From positions 1 through 6,243 of the forward strand of contig JAFPPJ010000102.1 of NCBI GenBank assembly GCA_017410745.1: a stretch of DNA of 6,243 nt, written 5' to 3'. Made by a program: the position numbers and the translations under genes. The notes under the pieces were generated by a model. That model had not been told where the DNA came from and did no database searches. It saw only the letters and a program-made list of their open reading frames with translations. Numbering within the stretch: the stretch's first letter is position 1; each line of letters starts with the position of its first letter. Shown here piece after piece: positions 1 to 5,800 of the stretch. This DNA comes from Oscillospiraceae bacterium. Lineage in GTDB: Bacteria > Bacillota > Clostridia > Oscillospirales > Ruminococcaceae.

Positions 1-2522
1 CCGCCTGTTACAGCCGCAGTCTCGCGGATGATCTTGCCTGCGTCTGCGCCCTTCGCAACTGCATCCTTGCCGCATACGCAGAGCAGAGCGGTGCTGCCCT
101 GATCCTCATCTGCAAATAGCACTACAGCATCGGGATACTTGTCCTTTACATCATCGCCCATGGTGCGAAGAGCAGCCTTGGGCACATCCTTCACCTCAAC
201 GGTGGTGATGCGTATGCCGTTTACGGTGACAGCGCCGGACATGATGTCGCCTGTCTTCACGGATGCAAGCTCGCTCTCGAGTTCTGCCTTCTCACGGGTG
301 AGCTCCTTTATCTGAGATACGTTCGCAGCGCATCTTGCGGGCACATCCTCGATGGAGGAAGCCTTGAGAGCAGCAGCGGATTCGCCGAGCAGACGCTCAT
401 ACCTGTTGAGCAGATCGAGCACGCCTCCGCAGGTGATGGACTCTATACGTCTTACGCCGGCAGCTACCGAGCTCTCGGATATTATCTTGTAAAGGCCGAG
501 CCTGAGCGTATTGTCAACATGAGTACCGCCGCAGAACTCAACGGATACATCGCCTGCGGATACTACGCGGACGATATCGCCGTACTTCTCGCCGAAGAGT
601 GCCATAGCGCCGAGCTTCTTAGCCTCGTCTATGGGCATCTCACGGGTGATGACAGGTATGCTCTCGAGTATCTCCTTATTTACTATAGCCTCTATCTCAG
701 CTATCTCCTCGGGCTTTACAGCCTCGAAGTGGAAGAAGTCGAAGCGTCCCTTCTTGTCATCTACATAGGAGCCTGCCTGATGCACATGGTCGCCGAGCAC
801 CTTTCTGAGTGCTGCCTGCAGCAGATGCACGGATGTATGGTTCTTCATTATAGCCTGGCGGCGTGCAGCATCGACTGCAGCATGCACCTCATCGCCTGCG
901 GATATGCCGCCGTCTGCGACCGTGCCGAAGTGCATATATACGCCGTTGGGGTTCTTCTGTGTATCGGTAACGGCAAAGGAGGACTCACCGATGGTTATGA
1001 AGCCCGTGTCGCCTACCTGTCCGCCGCTCTCTGCATAGAAGGGAGTCCTGTCGAGTATGATTACAGCCTCGTCGCCCTCGGATATGCTCTGTACGCTCTC
1101 GCCCTCGCGGTATATAGCGACTACCTTTGCGCTGTTCTCGGTGCCTGTATAGCCCGTGAACTCGGTCTTGCCCGTGCTGATGCCTGCAAGCACGCTCTCA
1201 TCCCATGATGAGCCGCCCTTTGCGAGCCTGTCCTCTCTTGAACGGCGGCGAGCCTCGGACAGTGCAGTCTTGAAGCCCTCCTCGTCTACAGAGATGCCTC
1301 TCTCCGCAGCGATCTCACGGGTGAGGTCGATGGGGAAGCCATAGGTATCGGAAAGCTTGAATACATCCTCGCCTGCGAGCATGCCGCCCTCGGAGATACC
1401 CGAAAGGAGCCTTTCGAGCATATCCATGCCGCCGTCAACGGTCTTGGCGAACGCCTCCTCCTCGGTGCGTATCAGCTTCTTTATATATTCGCGCTTCTCC
1501 TCGAGCTCGGGATATGCGCACTTGTTCTCATCTATAACGGTATCTGCCACTTCATAGAGGAAGGGCTTCTTTATGCCGAGCAGTCTGCCGTGACGAGCAG
1601 CACGTCTGAGAAGTCTGCGGAGCACATAGCCTCTGCCCGTGTTCGAGCAGGTAACGCCGTCGCCTACCATAAAGGTAGTGGATCTGATATGGTCGGTGAT
1701 AACGCGAAGCGATACGTCTGCCTTCTCATCCTGCTTGTAGGTCACGCCTGCGATGCGGCTGATATGCTTCATTATATTCTGTACGGTGTCCACCTCAAAG
1801 AGGTTGTCAACGCCCTGAACAGCCACTGCAAGTCTCTCAAGGCCCATGCCCGTATCTATGTTCTTGTTCGCCATCTCGGCATAGTGACCGTTGCCGTCGG
1901 AGTCAAACTGCGAGAACACAAGGTTCCATATCTCTATTATACGGTCATTGTCGCTGGCCTGTTCAAAGCTCTCGAGCGGGCCGTATGCGTCGCCTCTGTC
2001 ATAGTGTATCTCGGAACAGGGGCCGCAGGGGCCGGAGCCGTGCTCCCAGAAGTTGTCGGCCTTGCCAAGTCTGACGATCCTGTCCTTGGGGATGCCGATA
2101 TCGTTCATCCATATCTGCTCTGCTTCGTCGTCGCTCTCGAATACGGTTATCCATAGTCTGTCAGCGGGGATCTCGAGCACCTTGGTGAGGAATTCCCACG
2201 CCCACGCGATAGCCTCCTTCTTGAAATAGTCGCCGAAGGAGAAGTTGCCGAGCATCTCGAAATATGTACCGTGACGAGATGTCTTGCCCACGCGCTCTAT
2301 ATCAGGCGTGCGTATGCACTTCTGACATGTGGTGACGCGCTTTCTCGGCGGGGTCTGTGTGCCGAGGAAGAATTTCTTGAGAGGTGCCATGCCGCTGTTT
2401 ATGAGCAGAAGGCTGTTGTCGCCCTGCGGTATCAGGCTCGCACTCGCCATCCTCAGATGATCCTTCGATTCAAAAAAGCTCAGATACTTCTCGCGCAGTT
2501 CGTTAAGCCCTGTCCATTCCAT
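1..2522 (-). CDS. alaS: Alanyl-tRNA synthetase (3' end beyond the left edge)
   Basis: AlaRS charges tRNA-Ala with alanine in the cytoplasm and edits mischarged Ser and Gly. About 840 residues are visible against a usual length near 875-880, so only the end of the C-terminal domain is missing. The class II catalytic core is recognisable: a Cys pair (C66, C69) in TTCQKC, RTPDIE at 71-76, motif 2 around HGTYFEMLGNFSFGDYFK (84-101), and the GRGYVLRRLLRR helix (296-307). The editing domain has its zinc ligands, HxxxH (H562, H566) and CGGTH (C664, H668). The visible end is a Glu/Lys/Ser-rich, probably coiled stretch followed by the start of the DHHA1-like C-Ala domain. The start at 2522 is set by GGGAG seven bases upstream; the other nearby ATG (2517) is out of frame and soon hits a stop. 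It is transcribed alone from a consensus promoter at 2647-2675. No frameshift was noticed. Confidence 0.97.
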   Translation of the reverse strand, partial: MEWTGLNELREKYLSFFESKDHLRMASASLIPQGDNSLLLINSGMAPLKKFFLGTQTPPRKRVTTCQKCIRTPDIERVGKTSRHGTYFEMLGNFSFGDYFKKEAIAWAWEFLTKVLEIPADRLWITVFESDDEAEQIWMNDIGIPKDRIVRLGKADNFWEHGSGPCGPCSEIHYDRGDAYGPLESFEQASDNDRIIEIWNLVFSQFDSDGNGHYAEMANKNIDTGMGLERLAVAVQGVDNLFEVDTVQNIMKHISRIAGVTYKQDEKADVSLRVITDHIRSTTFMVGDGVTCSNTGRGYVLRRLLRRAARHGRLLGIKKPFLYEVADTVIDENKCAYPELEEKREYIKKLIRTEEEAFAKTVDGGMDMLERLLSGISEGGMLAGEDVFKLSDTYGFPIDLTREIAAERGISVDEEGFKTALSEARRRSREDRLAKGGSSWDESVLAGISTGKTEFTGYTGTENSAKVVAIYREGESVQSISEGDEAVIILDRTPFYAESGGQVGDTGFITIGESSFAVTDTQKNPNGVYMHFGTVADGGISAGDEVHAAVDAARRQAIMKNHTSVHLLQAALRKVLGDHVHQAGSYVDDKKGRFDFFHFEAVKPEEIAEIEAIVNKEILESIPVITREMPIDEAKKLGAMALFGEKYGDIVRVVSAGDVSVEFCGGTHVDNTLRLGLYKIISESSVAAGVRRIESITCGGVLDLLNRYERLLGESAAALKASSIEDVPARCAANVSQIKELTREKAELESELASVKTGDIMSGAVTVNGIRITTVEVKDVPKAALRTMGDDVKDKYPDAVVLFADEDQGSTALLCVCGKDAVAKGADAGKIIRETAAVTG

Positions 2523-2641
2523 AATATCGCTCCCTGTTCTTTTTTGCCGCACGGCAGTATCCGCCTGCCTGCAGCGCTTGATGATATATCACAAGCCGCA
2601 TCCTGCGGCCTGCACATTTTTGTCGAACGTATGCGTTGAAC
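2523..2641 (-). promoter_or_regulatory. alaS 5' leader with GC-rich hairpins
   Basis: The interval between the predicted alaS transcription start (about 2640) and the start codon is roughly 118 nt. In the mRNA sense it holds GCCGCA-GGA-TGCGGC (2609 to 2595), a tight six-pair hairpin, and further on GGCAG...CTGCC and TGCC-GTGC-GGCA. TGCGGC occurs a second time at 2551-2546, just before an A6 run, so GCCGCA could pair with either copy and two mutually exclusive folds are possible. The T-box sequence expected in many Firmicute synthetase leaders is absent, and there is no terminator hairpin followed by U residues. A regulatory role is inference; the pairing is read directly. Confidence 0.4.
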
Positions 2642-2646
2642 ATCTT

Positions 2647-2675
2647 ATTATATCACATATGCCCCGATTTGTCAA
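2647..2675 (-). promoter_or_regulatory. Sigma-A promoter of alaS
   Basis: Read on the minus strand, TTGACA (2675-2670) and TATAAT (2652-2647) are separated by exactly 17 bp, so both hexamers and the spacing match the vegetative sigma consensus. Transcription would start near 2640 and run into alaS. An exact match suggests strong, largely constitutive expression, as suits a housekeeping synthetase. Confidence 0.88.
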
Positions 2676-2679
2676 GTAT

Positions 2680-2700
2680 CAGTGCAATTTCAGTGCAATT
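2680..2700. repeat. Tandem direct repeat CAGTGCAATT with 11-bp period
   Basis: CAGTGCAATT occurs at 2680-2689 and again at 2691-2700, one base apart, which is about one helical turn. The pair begins five bases upstream of the alaS -35 hexamer. Related copies lie further along the same spacer: TACAATTATT at 2731-2740 and TGCAATTATT at 2766-2775, the latter part of the palindrome AATTGCAATT (2763-2772) just upstream of the pilin promoter. This could be a binding site for a regulator or an UP-like element serving one or both divergent promoters. The AT-rich composition makes chance a real alternative. Confidence 0.45.
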
Positions 2701-2788
2701 ATTGTATAAGGTTTCAAATTGAGTATTTATTACAATTATTATTCACATATTTTTACTTAAAAAATTGCAATTATTTTTGCTAAACCTA

Positions 2789-2817
2789 TTGACAAGATGA
2801 AATTTATGATATATAAT
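2789..2817 (+). promoter_or_regulatory. Sigma-A promoter of the pilin pair
   Basis: TTGACA (2789-2794) and TATAAT (2812-2817) are separated by exactly 17 bp, a full consensus match. The preceding stretch at about 2750-2785 is dominated by A and T tracts and could act as an UP element. The predicted start near 2824 leaves a leader of about 74 nt before the first pilin gene. No other promoter is seen between the two pilin genes, so this one probably drives both. Confidence 0.88.
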
Positions 2818-2843
2818 ACCAGTATAAACAGAGGTTTCTCCGC

Positions 2844-2897
2844 ATGACCGGAAGCATCGGAAAAACTACGGAAAATTTTAAGAGGGGGGCGCTGTAA
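2844..2897 (+). other. Possible 17-codon upstream ORF in the pilin leader
   Basis: An ATG at 2844 opens a frame reading MTGSIGKTTENFKRGAL and stops with TAA at 2895-2897, directly against the ATG of the first pilin gene. AGAGG lies nine bases upstream of this ATG, a usable if loosely spaced ribosome site. The pilin ribosome site AGAGGGGGG is inside the small frame, so ribosomes translating it could influence pilin initiation. A short ORF of this size can arise by chance, and nothing in the peptide is recognised. Confidence 0.25.
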
Positions 2898-3350
2898 ATG
2901 AAGCTCAAAGGTTTCACGCTTATCGAACTGATCGTCGTGATCGCTATCATTGGCGTACTTGCTGCTATACTGGTGCCGTCCCTGGCAGGGTATGTCAGCA
3001 AATCCAAGCTCAATACGGCTAACGCTAACGCAAAGCTCGCATACGAGAACACTGCTACATACTGCATCGAATGCGATACCAACGGTCATCCATGTGTTTT
3101 GCAGCATGTACTTGTGGATATGCGAAATACCACTCCGGGTCAGGCATACGAACGCGACGGCGTTGATCTTGAGAGGGCACTTCAGTCTATGATGGGCTCT
3201 ACGGGCAACGGCGGCGGCTACGCAGAAGTCTCTACCAATGGCGCAGGCATCGCTGAGGAAGCAAAGTGGGCAAAGACGGGCACAGATCTCTTTGTAGGCC
3301 ACTATCCCGGCGAATACACCGACAAGTCCGCACAAGGTCTCAACCCGTAA
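2898..3350 (+). CDS. Type IV pilin-like protein 1
   Basis: This is a 150-residue prepilin with a class III signal: a short basic leader MKLKG, predicted to be cut by prepilin peptidase after G5, then FTLIE with the conserved Glu at mature position 5. Residues 6-31 form the hydrophobic alpha-1 helix (LIVVIAIIGVLAAILVP) that anchors the subunit in the membrane before assembly and forms the pilus core after it. The helix continues into SKLNTANANAKLAYE, and a globular domain follows with TYCIEC (C56, C59), C66, an LERALQSMMGS block (91-101) and a C-terminal AKWAK...FVGHYP block. The strong ribosome site AGAGGGGGG lies eight bases before the ATG. It is first in a two-gene unit with a paralog 19 bp downstream. 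Ruminococcus albus has comparable adjacent pil genes linked to cellulose adhesion, but adhesion here is only inferred. A pseudopilin role is the alternative. No pilus assembly gene is in the window. Confidence 0.88.
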   Translation: MKLKGFTLIELIVVIAIIGVLAAILVPSLAGYVSKSKLNTANANAKLAYENTATYCIECDTNGHPCVLQHVLVDMRNTTPGQAYERDGVDLERALQSMMGSTGNGGGYAEVSTNGAGIAEEAKWAKTGTDLFVGHYPGEYTDKSAQGLNP

Positions 3351-3369
3351 GCAGCGTGAGGGTGAACGT

Positions 3370-3825
3370 ATGAGACTAAAGGGCTTTACACTGATCGAGA
3401 TCATCGTCGTCATATTGATAATAGCTATACTTGCCGCAATACTTATACCTACTCTTGCAGGTTATGTCAGTTCCTCCAAGCTTGCTACGGCTAATTCAAA
3501 TGCCAAGCTCGCATTTGAGTCCGCCGCCACCTACTGTACAAGCTGTCAGGCAGACGACAAACCGGTACCCGGCGGCACATATAACGAGATATGTCTGAAA
3601 GCAAGGCAGATACCCGACACCTATGTCACTGACGGGCGACATCTCGAAGATGCCCTTCTCAGCATGATAGGCAGCAGATCGTCCGCATCGGGATACACTT
3701 CCATCCGTATCGACCCGAAGGGACTTCCGAATGATGCACGCTGGGCTAAGAAGCCCGCCGACCGATATGTAGGCAGCTACCCGAGGAGCGCCTCGGAGGC
3801 AGGCAGCTATGACCTCAGCTATTAA
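3370..3825 (+). CDS. Type IV pilin-like protein 2 (paralog of pilin 1)
   Basis: This 151-residue prepilin has leader MRLKG cut after G5, FTLIE with Glu at mature position 5, and a hydrophobic helix at about 6-31. In the first 59 positions it matches its upstream neighbour at 44, without gaps. Beyond that it diverges but keeps TYCTSC (C56, C59), a third Cys (C75, versus C66 in the first protein), LEDALLSMIGS (92-102), ARWAK and YVGSYP. The pattern is an old tandem duplication whose helix and structural landmarks are kept while the presumably exposed loops changed. The third Cys probably bonds with one of the first pair, but its shifted position leaves this open. GAGGG seven to eight bases before the ATG serves as ribosome site. 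With a 19-bp gap and a terminator right after the stop, it is the last gene of the unit. Major versus minor pilin cannot be told from sequence alone. Confidence 0.88.
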   Translation: MRLKGFTLIEIIVVILIIAILAAILIPTLAGYVSSSKLATANSNAKLAFESAATYCTSCQADDKPVPGGTYNEICLKARQIPDTYVTDGRHLEDALLSMIGSRSSASGYTSIRIDPKGLPNDARWAKKPADRYVGSYPRSASEAGSYDLSY

Positions 3826-3827
3826 AA

Positions 3828-3853
3828 GACCCGAACATGATGTTCGGGTTTTT
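3828..3853 (+). terminator. Intrinsic terminator of the pilin pair, possibly bidirectional
   Basis: CCCGAACA (3830-3837) and TGTTCGGG (3841-3848) form a perfect eight-pair stem around a TGA loop, followed by TTTTT (3849-3853) and then CGTTTT. It begins three bases after the second pilin stop and ends a few bases before the stop of the converging queC gene. Read from the other strand the same stem is followed by TCTTTTAAT, a weaker U tract, so it may also end queC transcripts. Confidence 0.92.
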
Positions 3854-3858
3854 CGTTT

Positions 3859-4527
3859 TCAGTTTATCATGATGCCGTTGGCGCGGAACGCCCTTATCCT
3901 GTCAAGGCAGGTGGCACACTTCCCGCAGGGCTCATCTCCGCCCTCATAGCACGACCATGTGATCTCGTAGGGCACGCCGAGCGCCTTGCCCCGCTTCACC
4001 ACTTCCGTCTTGTTGAGGTTGACGAAGGGCGCTTCAAGTGTCAGCTCCCCGCCCGTGCCAAGGGATATGGCTCTTGCCATAGCGTTGACAAATTCCTCCG
4101 AGCAGTCCGGGTATGCATTCCCCGCCGCATCATCCGCATGTGCACCGTACATCAGCACGCCGCAGCCCTCCGACAGCGCAGCGCTTGCCGCCGCCGAAAG
4201 GAACAGGCCGTTTCTGAAGGGCACATATGTGGATACGGGCGAGCCGTTAGTCTGAGCGAGCTGCTCTGCGTAGCTCTCATGCGGTATATCCCCTCTGCCC
4301 TTGAGCAGAGTGCAGTCGGATGCGGCAAATATCTCGGACAAATCGGACGAGATATGTCTGACCCCATAGTACTTTGCCACCTTGTCCGCAGCTTCAAGCT
4401 CGCGAGAATGCTTCTGTCCGTAGTATATCGACATCGCCACTACGTTCTCCGCGCCGAAGCGCTCACACGCCATTGCAAGCAGTGTGGTGCTGTCAACACC
4501 GCCGCTCGATAATACAAGTGCTTTCAT
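3859..4527 (-). CDS. queC: 7-cyano-7-deazaguanine (preQ0) synthase QueC
   Basis: QueC converts 7-carboxy-7-deazaguanine, ammonia and ATP to preQ0, the nitrile precursor of queuosine, in the cytoplasm. Counting from an ATG at 4530, the 223-residue product shows the PP-loop ATP site SSGGVDSTT (8-16), the SIYYGQKHSRELEAA segment (34-48), YVPFRNGLFLSAAASAA (102-118), YGAHADDAAGNAYPDC (128-143) and a C-terminal zinc site formed by C194, C202, C205 and C208. Length and motifs are those of an intact family member. Two in-frame ATGs are adjacent, at 4530 and 4527; the second is preferred because GAGGG then sits five bases upstream rather than two, giving MKALVLSSGG. It is last in the minus-strand cluster, 66 bp after the membrane-protein gene and with a hairpin in the gap. 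The queD, queE and queF genes of the pathway are not in the window. Confidence 0.96.
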   Translation of the reverse strand: MKALVLSSGGVDSTTLLAMACERFGAENVVAMSIYYGQKHSRELEAADKVAKYYGVRHISSDLSEIFAASDCTLLKGRGDIPHESYAEQLAQTNGSPVSTYVPFRNGLFLSAAASAALSEGCGVLMYGAHADDAAGNAYPDCSEEFVNAMARAISLGTGGELTLEAPFVNLNKTEVVKRGKALGVPYEITWSCYEGGDEPCGKCATCLDRIRAFRANGIMIN

Positions 4528-4548
4528 CATTACCCTCTTCTATTAGTG

Positions 4549-4572
4549 ATCCCCGGCAGTAAAGTCGGGGAT
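4549..4572 (-). promoter_or_regulatory. Stem-loop in the gap upstream of queC
   Basis: ATCCCCG (4549-4555) and CGGGGAT (4566-4572) are perfect inverted repeats; with one G-T and one C-G pair the stem reaches nine pairs around AGTAAA. On the queC strand it is followed by CACTAATAG and then the ribosome site, with no U run, so it is not a standard terminator. It might stabilise or separate the mRNA parts for the membrane protein and queC, or be part of a regulatory leader. The sequence shows only the fold. Confidence 0.5.
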
Positions 4573-4596
4573 GCATCGTTTCAAAGCTTGTTGTCA

Positions 4597-5160
4597 TCAC
4601 TTATCCGCAGACTCTGCGAATACCGGTACTTCTTCCTTCTGGGGCTGTGCCGGCATCTCCTCGTGCTTCTCCTGCTCCTGCGGCAGACCTTTCGCACCGC
4701 CCACGAACATAGCGATCAGGAATATCACAAGACATAAGGACGAAAATGCCACGCAGCCGGCCTCGGGCGACAGCTTGCCGAAGGGAGTGAGACACAGCGC
4801 ATCTATGCCGAGCAGCTTGCAGTATTCTCCCGCCACGAACACATGTATATTGAATGTGCGCGGGTCTGTCATGCCGTCTGCGATATCCGCCACTATAAAT
4901 GGCACTACCCAGTAGAGCGCAGTGAACACCGCAAAGGATACCCGCCTGGCAAGGCCGTTGGCAAATGACGAATACACCCATACCGCTATCATCACGACAG
5001 CAGCAAATCCCTTGAGGAAGCCTATCACATGAGGTGAGAGATATCCCTCGTACTGCCAGAAGCTGCAGGTGAGACACGACATCGCGCAGGCTATGGCTGT
5101 ACCTGTGACGGACAGCTTCTTTTCATGTCCTGCGATAGTATCAAAGAGTTTTCTGAACAT
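4597..5160 (-). CDS. Four-helix membrane protein of unknown function
   Basis: The family is not recognised. The 187-residue product begins with a basic, amphipathic stretch (MFRKLFDTIAGHEKKL), then shows four likely membrane segments at about 16-35, 45-66, 73-94 and 134-155. A mostly polar loop of about 40 residues (95-133) separates the third and fourth. The tail (157-187) is soluble and rich in Glu, Gln, Pro and Lys. The first helix has three cysteines spaced CxxxCxxC (C25, C29, C32), and four more lie at 114, 123, 136 and 143. The start at 5160 is supported by GGAGG just upstream, inside the end of queH; the two frames overlap by 20 bp, which points to translational coupling. Its place between queH and queC raises the idea of a link to queuosine or its precursors. 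The predicted helix number is lower than I would expect for QueT or YhhQ-type precursor transporters, so no transporter call is made. Confidence 0.8.
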   Translation of the reverse strand: MFRKLFDTIAGHEKKLSVTGTAIACAMSCLTCSFWQYEGYLSPHVIGFLKGFAAVVMIAVWVYSSFANGLARRVSFAVFTALYWVVPFIVADIADGMTDPRTFNIHVFVAGEYCKLLGIDALCLTPFGKLSPEAGCVAFSSLCLVIFLIAMFVGGAKGLPQEQEKHEEMPAQPQKEEVPVFAESADK

Positions 5161-5800
5161 CGTTCTCCTCCCGCGCGCGTCTGCGCTGTTCGCTCTCCTG
5201 CATGGAGAATACGCATCCGCAGTAATCCTGTCTGTATATGCAGTATTTTTTGCAAAGCTCCGTGGAGCGTTTATATCCGTTTCGCTTCTTGAAATCGGAG
5301 CAGAGATACTTCACGCCGTGATCATCGGCAAGCGCAATGCCTATCTCATTGAGCCAGTCCGCATCCTTGAGCGGGCTTATGGACAATGTGGTGGTGAAGT
5401 AATCAAAGCCCTTTTCCCTTGCAAGGCGCGCTGTCTCCTCAAGTCTGAGGCGGTAGCACAGATAGCAGCGGTAGCCTCTCTCGCCGGTGTCCTCATATCC
5501 CCTGACCGCCTCGTAGAAGCGTTCGCTCTGATGCTCCGACCCGATGAAGCCTACGGGGTTTGCAAACTCCATCTCGCCTATGAGCCTTTCCTGCTCGCTG
5601 ACCCTTTTGTAGAATTCCTCGGCAGGGTATATATTCGGGTTGAAGCTGAATACCGTGATCTTGAAATACTCCGACAGATATTCGAGTACATATGTGGAGC
5701 AGGGCGCACAGCATGCATGGAGCAGCAGCGTCGGTACTTTCCCTTCAGCCCTGAGCTCCTCTATCGTGTGATCGAGCATCAGCTGGTAATTTGTCTTCAT
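5141..5800 (-). CDS. queH: Epoxyqueuosine reductase QueH
   Basis: QueH (formerly DUF208) performs the final step of queuosine synthesis, reducing epoxyqueuosine to queuosine in the tRNA anticodon; it replaces the cobalamin-dependent QueG. From the chosen start the 219-residue product has LLLHACCAPCSTYVLEYL (25-42; C30, C31, C34), FNPNIYPAEEFYKR (53-66), YRCYLCYRLRL (110-120; C112, C115), FTTTLSISPLKD (135-146), FKKRNGYKRS (170-179) and ELCKKYCIYRQDYCGC (181-196; C183, C187, C194, C196). These Cys clusters are those expected to hold the iron-sulfur centre. An upstream ATG at 5818 would add six residues but has no ribosome site. The ATG at 5800 overlaps the previous stop as TGATG, with GGAG twelve bases upstream, and fits the usual family N-terminus. 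It overlaps the next gene by 20 bp. All visible signature residues are present, so it should be active. Confidence 0.95.
   Translation of the reverse strand: MKTNYQLMLDHTIEELRAEGKVPTLLLHACCAPCSTYVLEYLSEYFKITVFSFNPNIYPAEEFYKRVSEQERLIGEMEFANPVGFIGSEHQSERFYEAVRGYEDTGERGYRCYLCYRLRLEETARLAREKGFDYFTTTLSISPLKDADWLNEIGIALADDHGVKYLCSDFKKRNGYKRSTELCKKYCIYRQDYCGCVFSMQESEQRRRAREENDVQKTL

Noticed and set aside
519..2156. Long plus-strand open frames (519-1208 and 1590-2156) opposite alaS
   Set aside because: They lie antisense within a clear, continuous AlaRS frame, have no convincing ribosome site, and their Leu/Ala/Tyr-rich content mirrors the alaS codons.
2523..2641. T-box riboswitch in the alaS leader
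   Set aside because: The conserved T-box sequence, the stem I specifier region and a U-tailed terminator are all missing, and the leader is too short.
2824..2897. c-di-GMP riboswitch in the pilin leader
   Set aside because: Pilin genes in Clostridia can have one, but the 74-nt leader lacks the conserved aptamer core and shows only weak three- to four-pair stems.
2757..3413. Minus-strand open frames opposite the first pilin gene
   Set aside because: They cover the pilin promoter and an unmistakable pilin gene on the other strand, and show no family features or ribosome site.
4531..4596. preQ1-I riboswitch before queC
   Set aside because: The stem is present but the characteristic loop sequence and A-rich tail are not, so it is listed only as an unexplained hairpin.
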